From: Echinarachnius parma
Lineage: Eukaryota > Echinodermata > Echinoidea > Clypeasteroida > Echinarachniidae
NCBI GenBank assembly: GCA_037951105.1
Contig: JBAMJV010003128.1
Span: forward strand, 1-64,000
Direction of reading: 5' to 3'
Length of the DNA: 64,000 nt
The position numbers and the translations under genes are program-made. Below are positions 57,165 to 64,000 of the stretch, one piece after another. The stretch's first letter is position 1, and every line of letters starts with the position of its first letter. Below the pieces are notes generated by a model. The model worked only from the letters and a program-made list of their open reading frames with translations, made no database searches and was not told the DNA's origin.

Positions 57165-57365
57165 CCCCGTTGCAGAAAGAGTTACGATCGACCGTAAGTC
57201 CCAAAATTGATCGTAAATGGCCTTAGTGCTCATAACTTACGACCCAATCCGAATATTTACGATCAATCCTGTTGCAGAAAGAAGTTACGATTTATATTAA
57301 TCGTAAACTATTGGTCGTAAGTGTTAAAATTGATCGTAACTTTAACAGCTGATTTTTCTTTGGCG
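57165..57365 (+). repeat. Repeat with GTTGCAGAAAGAGTTACGAT
   Basis: GTTGCAGAAAGAGTTACGAT at 57171 recurs (with one extra base) at 57271, each followed by TTACGA/TCGTAA words that can pair, suggesting a two-unit repeat of about 100 bp. Confidence 0.5.
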
Positions 57366-57534
57366 TAACATACGATCAATTATTCACAAGGCACAAACAT
57401 GGGCAAACATACCAACATACACACTCATTCAAACACATAAATACATATAAAACTCATCCTCATAAAACAGATAATCATACAGTGTTACACATTGATTCAT
57501 AATTTCATACATACATGCATACAGTACAGACTAT

Positions 57535-57580
57535 ACACATACATAAACACACACACACACAAACACACACAAATATCCAG
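57535..57580 (+). repeat. CA microsatellite
   Basis: ACACATAAACACACACACACACAA-type dinucleotide repeat with interruptions. Confidence 0.8.
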
Positions 57581-58364
57581 TCAAACTTTTCTCAGCAGCC
57601 ACTTTTCTATACCAGCAAACTAAATACAGTGCTAACTTTTCTTGTTACTCTGCAATGGTCATTATACAGTACTAAGGTTTTACTATATTAAACCGTAAAG
57701 GCCTGTATTAAAACAAAGGGTAATGCTTTACTTGACTGAGAATAAAAAAAGGCCAACAAAGTGCATGTATTTTTATTCTTCAAATTTTTAATCCAAAAAG
57801 AGTACACAACACATGACTTTCGATTCATCAAATAGAATGTTATTATTTTGTAGTGAAATGAATACATTCTCTAGTGACTATGCAAGTCCTTTACTCCTTT
57901 TCCCCAATTAATATTAATTGTGGCTACTTAAATGTAGCGCACGCATAGGCATACCCAGGGGGAGGGGTGGGGTTTAGGGGGTTTAACCCCCCCCCCCCCC
58001 CCCCCATTTGACCGAAAATGACTGTTTTTTTTTCTTTCAAATTTAAATGGTCTCGAGACAAAATTTAAGCGGTCGAGTGGTCTTGGACTCGAAAACTGCA
58101 AAAAAGCGTGTTCTCGGCTTCGAAAATGGTTGGTCTCCGCTTTGAAAAGTTTCTACGACTTCCCGACTACCCCCCCCCCCCCCCCCCCCCCCACAGACAG
58201 AAATTTGTTTGGAAGCAAAAACCTGTTTCGTCTTTCGGCGCTCCCGTTGCATCACTTTACTTCAGTCAGCACACAAAGTGCACATTGTCCACTCCCTGGG
58301 TAGGATTCCAGCTAGGCAACCTCCAAGGAGCAGACATTGCTACGTAACTCCTTTCCATCCTTTC

Positions 58365-58437
58365 GGGTGGCATACCTTGGGCTCGAATTTGGGATCTCAC
58401 ATTGGAAGGCACACCCTCTACCAATCTTGCCACACCG
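58365..58437 (-). repeat. tRNA-Gly-like sequence in unit 1
   Basis: The minus strand reads GGTGTGGCAAGATTGGTAGA (A box), then GTGCCTTCCAATGTGAG (an anticodon-arm-like stretch whose loop CTTCCAA matches that of tRNA-Gly with anticodon TCC), then AAATTCGAGCCC (B box), then TATGCCACCC. The 5' and 3' ends pair in part. It is a tRNA-derived SINE head. The GCCTTCCA of its loop is where the TU-like element has inserted in unit 2. Confidence 0.6.
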
Positions 58438-58984
58438 TCTTGCTCTGTCATCCTTCTCCAGCTTGGCGGATCCCGTCTGTCGTGGTCTTCTATCTCCTAG
58501 CTAGCCTCTGCAAACCAGGCGTCTACTGCATACACGAGAGGCTGCTTGATGAGCTGAAATATAATACATAACATGAAAATAAAAAATATAGTATACTTAG
58601 TCTTGTTACCTAAACTATATTCAATGACACAGTTTCATCATTCAGATTTATAATTTTGTTCCCACAGTCAATGTCTTGGACATACCTATCACCTTGAAAT
58701 GTCACGGTACAAGCTGTCACAGCTCTAGATAAAATACTAATTAAAACCATTTGTTTTCATCACATCATATCCAATCCATGCTCACCTGCAAACTGGAATG
58801 TTCAAGGGATAAGTAATCAATTACATTTTATAAACCAGCATTCTATTTTAAAACGAGCCCAAAGAGACGAATTAAGTCAAGTACATGTTACCCCGTCGAC
58901 TTTGTAAAGAATGCCATAATAATAAAACATTTTAATTTTGAGCAACAAAATCATTTTTTAATTATCTTTTAGCAAGTGACCTAC

Positions 58985-59073
58985 TTAACCCGTTGAGGAC
59001 GAATTTATTTTGGTATAACATGCATTCTCCACAGACTCAAGCCCGAATATGTTCGAGGTCCTCAACGGGTTAA
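58985..59073. repeat. Small TTAA hairpin MITE
   Basis: TTAACCCGTTGAGGAC and GTCCTCAACGGGTTAA are perfect 16-bp inverse ends enclosing about 57 bp. It is present again in unit 2 at about 62615-62703. Confidence 0.8.
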
Positions 59074-59806
59074 TATAGGCTACTGTATACTCATGTCCAT
59101 TATTATAGCCATAAAATAAATAATAATTATTTCATGCTTACTGAACTACAAACTAACGTCGTGACTATCAAAGAAAAATATAAGCCCAAAAATAGTACAC
59201 AACACATGACTTTCGATTCATTCCATCAAATAGAATGTTATTATTTTGTAGTGAAATTAATACATTCTCTAGTGACTATGCAAGTCCTTTTTCTCCTTTT
59301 CCCCAATTAATAATAATTGTGGCTACTTAAATGTAGCGCACGCATAGGCATACCCGGGGGGGGGGGGGGGGGGGGGGGGTTAGGGGTTTAACCCCCCCCC
59401 CCCCCCCCTCCCATTTGACCGAAAATAACCGTGTTTTTTTTTCTTCAAATTTTAAATGGTCTCGAGACAAAATTTAAGCGGTCGAGTGGTCTTGGACTCG
59501 AAAACTGCAAAAAAGCGTGTTCTCGGCTTCAAAATGGTTGGTCTCCGCTTTGAAAAGTTTCCACGACTTCCCGACGACCCCCCCCCCCCCCCCTCCGCAG
59601 ACAGAAATTTGTTTGGAAGCAAAAACCTGTTCCGTCTTTCGGCGCCCCCGTTGCATCACTTTACCCCAGTCAGCACAAAAAGTGCACATTGTCCACTCCC
59701 TGGGGAGGATTCCAGCTAGGCAACCTCCAAGGAGCAGACATTGCTACGTAACTCCTTTCCATCCTTCCGGGTGGCATACCTTGGGCTCGAATTTGGGACC
59801 TCACAT

Positions 59807-59814
59807 TGGAAGGC
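59807..59814 (+). repeat. 8-bp target duplication, left
   Basis: TGGAAGGC, repeated at 62034-62041. It occurs once in the empty unit 1 (58413-58420 region), within the tRNA-like anticodon loop. Confidence 0.9.
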
Positions 59815-60189
59815 GGTGACACGACATATGCTCCGCCGACATATGCTCCGCCGACAATTGCTTCGAAAAATGCGACAAATGCTCCGCGACAAATGCTCCG
59901 CCGACATTTGCTCCGCCGACATTTGCTCCGCCGACAATTGCTCCGCCGACAAATGCTCGCGACAATTACTCCGCCGACATTTGCTCCGCCGACAATTGCT
60001 CCGCGACAATTGCTCGGGGGCGTTTAGAAGTCTCACAAATTGGGCCCTCGTTATTCAGTGAACGATGAACAAATCTAAACAAAATTGGAACTCCGAAAAT
60101 TTAATACAACGTTATGGTACTAGTTAACTTAATTTTTTGGTAATGAAAAAGGGTCATCGTAATAAAACCTTTATTATTATTATTGTTGC

Positions 60190-60985
60190 TTATTCTGGAA
60201 ATTGCGCCGCTATTTTAATGAAATAATATTTCTTATTCTCTTAATTTGTATGAAATTTTTGTTTTTATTTTATTTTATACATTTTCTTTTAGTCTTGCAG
60301 GTCCATACCCTCTCATTCCATACCTTCTCAATCCATTCATATTTTCTATATTTTCATTATCTTTTGTACAGCATCTGCTTGTTCATGTATGCTTCCACAC
60401 TGCGTCTTATTTGTTCATACATTCATGTTCTCTTCAGTAGTCTCCGTAGGCACAACACTATTTTGAATTCTTATCAAACAGTTTTGTAACAATTACATTT
60501 TGTTTGTAATACTACACTGTATAATATTTGCTATCTTGTTTTTTTTTTCTTTTTTTTTTTCTATTATTCACAATATTTCCGTATTTGATTTTTCGTATTT
60601 TTTCCGTATTTGATACTTTCATTACTTTGTAAAACATTAATTTTTGAGGGATTCCACATTCTACAAGCTATGCTTTTTAGTGGATCCCTCCATTTTCACT
60701 TGAAATTTAAACATACAGCAACATTCGTTTACTTTCTGTTTCCGCTTTTATAATATGATTATTTCTAAATGTCAAAATTGAATTGTACCTTATTTCAAAA
60801 TCTAAAAATTTCGTGGTATCTTATTTCATTATATTTTAATCAATTATTATATCAACATACATTTTGATTGCCAATGTTTATAATTTATTGTTTATACTTC
60901 CCAAATGTTGTTGTGAATTATTCATTTTAAATATATGTACCTTCTTGTTGAAAATGAAATAAAATTGAACATTGAACATTGAACA
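60190..60985 (+). repeat. Retrotransposon 3' remnant inside TU-like element
   Basis: T-rich non-coding sequence ends ATGAAATAAAATTGAACATT, then GAACATTGAAC, a short tandem tail of the kind seen at CR1/L2 3' ends. It suggests that the foldback interior captured or received a retrotransposon fragment. Confidence 0.45.
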
Positions 60986-61194
60986 GTGGGTGAAAATAAC
61001 GTTCTTTGAATTTTGATAAAACGTGGATAAATGTTGAACTTATGCAGAACAATTTCTTGATTCATAAAGAGTCTGAGTAATACAAATGCAGTGATTATGA
61101 AGACTTTTCTTTTGTCTATTCATGATCGATCTTAACACCAGTATCATGCCCTTCGCTTGATTATTGCTTGGAACAGTATACTATTCATCACAGC

Positions 61195-61240
61195 ATTTTC
61201 GGATACTGAGGGTCCGTGGTTCGACTCCAGTCGAACCCCA
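61195..61240 (+). repeat. Weak tRNA-like B box
   Basis: GTCCGTGGTTCGACTCCAGT holds a B-box-like motif with possible T-stem, lying in the TU-like interior. No A box was resolved. Confidence 0.25.
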
Positions 61241-61344
61241 ATGTAACATCAAAAACTAAAGCCAGTGTTGTGTGTTATTGCGCCTCCCCTTCTGCTACTA
61301 GAATGCAGGCTGCAGGGTCACGCATCCTTACAACACTGGGCTTG

Positions 61345-61380
61345 ACTGCCCCCACCCCCCCCCCCCCCCCCCCCACCCTG
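61345..61380 (+). repeat. Poly-C tract
   Basis: CCCCCACCC followed by about 20 C, then ACCCTG. Another member of the homopolymer class common in this window. Confidence 0.7.
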
Positions 61381-62033
61381 TATACAGAAACGTGAAACAA
61401 ACAAACCAGCCAATAACATATTTGAATGAATCGATGGTTACTGAATCGATTGTACTCCAATTTCACAAGAGATTCGCATAACATATAACAGCGCACTTCA
61501 TACCAAAGGTACTTGAGAATTCATTCAAGAGTTTAATCTTCAGCGGAGTAAATGTCGGTTGAACAATTATGGTTGAGGAACATGTGTTGTTTTTGGACCA
61601 TTTGAAGTACTGTCATCTTCAGAGCATATATTTATGCGGAGCAATTGTCACCGGAGCAAATGTCGTATCTCCGGAGCATATTTCGGCGGAACAATTGTAT
61701 AAGCAATTGTCGCATATATTCGAAGCATTTTCGGCGGAGCAATTGTCGCATCTTCGGAGCATTTGTCGGCGGAGCAATTGTCGGCGGAGCAAATGTCGGC
61801 GGAGCATTTGTCGGCGGAGCAAATGTCGGCGGAGCATTTGTCGGCGGAGCAAATGTCGGTGGAGCATTTGTCGGCGGAGCAAATGTCGGCGGAGCATTTG
61901 TCGGGGGAGCAATTGTCGGCGGAGCAAATGTCGGCGGAGCAAATATCGCGAGCATTTGTCGCGGAGCATTTGTCGCATTTTTCGGAGCAAATGTCGGCGG
62001 AGCATATATCGGCGGAGCATATGTCATGGAACC

Positions 62034-62041
62034 TGGAAGGC
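62034..62041 (+). repeat. 8-bp target duplication, right
   Basis: TGGAAGGC, matching 59807-59814, then ACACGCTCTACCAATCTTGC as in unit 1. Confidence 0.9.
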
Positions 62042-62712
62042 ACACGCTCTACCAATCTTGCCACACCGTCTTGCTCTGTCATCCTTCTCCAGCTTGGGCG
62101 GATCCCGTCTGTCGTGGTCTTCTATCTCCTAGCTAGCTCTGCAAACCAGGCGTCTACTGCATACATGAGAGGCTGCTTGATGAGCTGAAATATAATATAT
62201 AACATGAAAATAAAAATATAGTATACTAAGTCTTGTAACCTAAACTATATTCAATGACACAGTTTCATCATTCAGATTTATAATTTTGTTCCCACAGTCA
62301 ATGTCTTGGACATACATATCACCTTGAAATGTCACGGTACAAGCTGTCACAGCTCTAGATAAAATACTAATTAAAACCATTTGTTTTCGTCACATCATAT
62401 CCAATCCATGCTCACCTGCAAACTGGAATGTTCAAGGGATAAGTAATCAATTACATTTTATAAACCAGCATTCTATTTTAAAACGAGCCCAAAGAGACGA
62501 ATTAAGTCAAGTACATGTTACCCCGTCGACTTTGTAAAGAATGCCATAATAATAAAACATTTTAATTTTGAGCAACAAAATCATTTTTTAATTATCTTTT
62601 AGCAAGTGACCTACTTAACCCGTTGAGGACGAATTTATTTTGGTATAACATGCATTCTCCACAGACTCAAGCCCGAATATGTTCGAGGTCCTCAACGGGT
62701 TAATATAGGCTA

Positions 62713-63207
62713 TTATAGAATGGGTTGATAAATCCCTGCAATCTGATTGGTTGAGAGCAAAATTTCTGCAGACAATTAATTGTACTGGATGCATGAAAAG
62801 TCATGCGTCCGGTAAAAAATTTCATGCGTCCGGTAAAAATGTCATGCGTCCGGTAAAAAATTTCATGCGTCCGGTAAAAAATTTCATGCGTCCGGTAAAA
62901 AAATCATGCGTCCGGTAAAATATTTCATGCGTCCGGTAAAAAAAATTCATGCGTCCGGTAAAATTATTTCATGCATCCGGTAATTTTTCAAATTTTTAAT
63001 TTTTGGACTTTTTGGGGGCGTAACAATGCCCATTCTATAAAACAGATGATGCGCAAGTTTATTTCGTGGGTCGGTGGAATTGTTTGCACGCGGTAACTAT
63101 GGAAACTAGTCTAAACCCACTCGGCTTCGCCTCGTGGGTTTAACAGTTCCATAGTTACCTTGTCAAACAATTCCTACCGACCCACTCATACCTGCGCATC
63201 ATTTGTA
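62713..63207 (+). mobile_element. Family H element, copy 2, with TA target
   Basis: Starts TTATAGAATGGGTTGATAAA, has about nine to ten copies of CATGCGTCCGGTAAAAAATT at 62795-62985, then a hairpin with AAACCCACTCGGCTTCGCC, and ends CGCATCATTTGTA. Unit 1 shows the uninterrupted site (ATAGGCTACTGTATAC at 59075-59090). Here TA flanks both ends (62711-62712 and 63208-63209). It is the inverse orientation of 42062-42555. No transposase and no classic TIRs; the class is unresolved. Confidence 0.88.
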
Positions 63208-63311
63208 TACTGTATACTCATGTCCATTATTATAGCCATAAAACAAATAATAATTATTTCATGCTTACTGAACTACAAACTAACGTCGTGACTATCAAAG
63301 AAAAATATAAG

Positions 63312-63694
63312 CCCAAAAAGAGTACACAACACATGACTTTCGATTCATTCCATCAAATAGAATGTTATTATTTTGTAGTGAAATGAATACATTCTCTAGT
63401 GACTATGCAAGTCCTTTTTCTCCTTTTCCCCAATTAATAATAATTGTGGCTACTTAAATGTAGCGCACGCATAGGCATACCCGGGGGGGGGGGGGGGGGG
63501 GGTTTAGGGGGTTTAACCCCCCCCCTCCCATTTGACCGAAAATAACCGTGTTTTTTTTCTTCAAATTTTAAATGGTCTCGAGACCAAATTTAAGCGGTCG
63601 AGTGGTCTTGGACTCGAAAACTGCAAAAAAGCGTGTTCTCGGCTTCAAAAATGGTTGGTCTCCGCTTTGAAAAGTTTCCACGACTTCCCGACGA

Positions 63695-63727
<33 letters not shown>

Positions 63728-64000
63728 CAGACATAAATTTGTTTGGAAGCAAAAACCTGTTCCGTCTTTCGGCGCCCCCGTTGCATCACTTTACCCCAGT
63801 CAGCACAAAAAGTGCACATTGTCCACTCCCTGGGGAGGATTCCAGCTAGGCAACCTCCAAGGAGCAGACATTGCTACGTAACTCCTTTCCATCCTTCCGG
63901 GTGGCATACCTTGGGCTCGAATTTGGGACCTCACATTGGAAGGCGGTGACACGACATATGCTCCGCCGACATATGCTCCGCCGACAATTGCTTCGAAAAA
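63312..64000 (+). repeat. Tandem unit 3, cut by window end
   Basis: Repeats unit 2 from its start, including the TGGAAGGC target followed by the same TU-like left end from 63949 (GGTGACACGACATATGCTCC). The TU-like insertion therefore predates the duplication that separated units 2 and 3. The array continues beyond the window. Confidence 0.85.

Larger units (their letters stand above)
57793..59184 (+). repeat. 1.39-kb tandem unit 1 (empty site)
   Basis: Begins CCAAAAAGAGTACACAACAC and runs to TATAAG before the same start recurs at 59185. Contents: a GGCATACCCAGGG poly-G/C repeat, family B-like CTCGAGAC text, a C-run, a tRNA-like segment (58365-58437), AT-rich sequence and a TTAA hairpin (58985-59073). 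It lacks both the TU-like element (site at 58411) and family H (site at 59081) present in unit 2. Confidence 0.85.
59815..62033. mobile_element. TU-like foldback element with 15-bp tandem-repeat arms
   Basis: The ends GGTGACACGACATATGCTCC and (reverse strand) GGTTCCATGACATATGCTCC head inverted arms built from 15-bp units (ATTGTCGGCGGAGCA and variants). The left arm is about 59815-60018 (about 13 units) and the right arm about 61620-62033 (about 25 units). It is flanked by an 8-bp duplication TGGAAGGC, and unit 1 supplies the empty site. The interior (60019-61600) is AT-rich with a retrotransposon-like 3' tail and a poly-C repeat, but no transposase. Architecture recalls the sea urchin TU family. 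Frames along the arms are open because 15 is a multiple of 3 and are not genes. Confidence 0.9.
59185..63311 (+). repeat. Tandem unit 2, enlarged by two insertions
   Basis: Same unit as 57793-59184 but interrupted by the TU-like element (59815-62033) and the family H element (62713-63207). Excluding these it is about 1.41 kb. Its boundaries are set by the recurrence of CCAAAAA(T/G)AGTACACAAC. Confidence 0.85.

Noticed and set aside
61569..62188. Overlapping frames on both strands across the right TU-like arm (SAEQLSAEQM, GGANVGGAFV, APPTNAPPTF types)
   Set aside because: A 15-bp repeat is a multiple of three and lacks stops, so all frames stay open. No protein is implied.

Overview
The window is eukaryotic repeat-dominated DNA with no intact protein-coding gene that I can defend. 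It is AT-rich, has very long G or C homopolymers, GT/AG exon-like fragments, tRNA-derived SINE pieces, non-LTR reverse transcriptases, a decayed Gypsy element and many inverted-repeat (foldback) elements. It looks like a marine invertebrate, most likely a deuterostome. The best clue is a foldback element at 59815-62033 whose terminal inverted arms are tandem 15-bp repeats with an 8-bp target duplication, the architecture remembered for sea-urchin TU elements. An echinoderm or relative is therefore inferred, not proven.

Layout. 1-7.3 kb: tRNA-like SINE heads, a poly-G repeat family, TTAA-ended MITEs and a GC-rich MITE nested in a larger element. 7.33-18.06 kb: a direct tandem duplication of about 5.37 kb, nearly identical, with no gene in either copy. 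18.1-20.3 kb: a TA-flanked foldback, a SINE and a 540-bp MITE. 20.3-24.5 kb (minus strand): remains of a Gypsy LTR retrotransposon (gag start, DTG protease, pol linker), split by a roughly 1.9-kb foldback. 25.1-28.5 kb: a 61-bp satellite. 28.6-30.8 kb (minus): a decayed non-LTR retrotransposon split by an 890-bp TA-flanked foldback. 31.1-31.4 kb: a tandemly repeated 90-bp exon-like unit. 31.73-35.59 kb: a TIR element with AAAT flanks that encloses a CCAAT-type promoter and candidate exons.

36.2-40.0 kb: an 8-bp satellite (GGAGGATA), interrupted by a fresh 338-bp palindrome and a MITE fragment. 40-48 kb: MITEs, hairpins and two small exon-like openings around 46 kb. 48.2-50.5 kb: a second foldback element with a candidate 8-bp target duplication. 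52.4-54.5 kb (+): the best-preserved retrotransposon, a CR1/L2-type reverse transcriptase broken by one frameshift. 55.2-56.8 kb: a cluster of G-rich SINE-like repeats. 57.8-64 kb: a tandem array of about 1.4-kb units. The first unit is an empty site for both the TU-like element and a second element that are present in the second unit.

The region reads as layered insertion: old retroelement relics, MITEs and foldbacks inserted in them, then local tandem amplification. Family letters used below (A, B, C and so on) are local labels.
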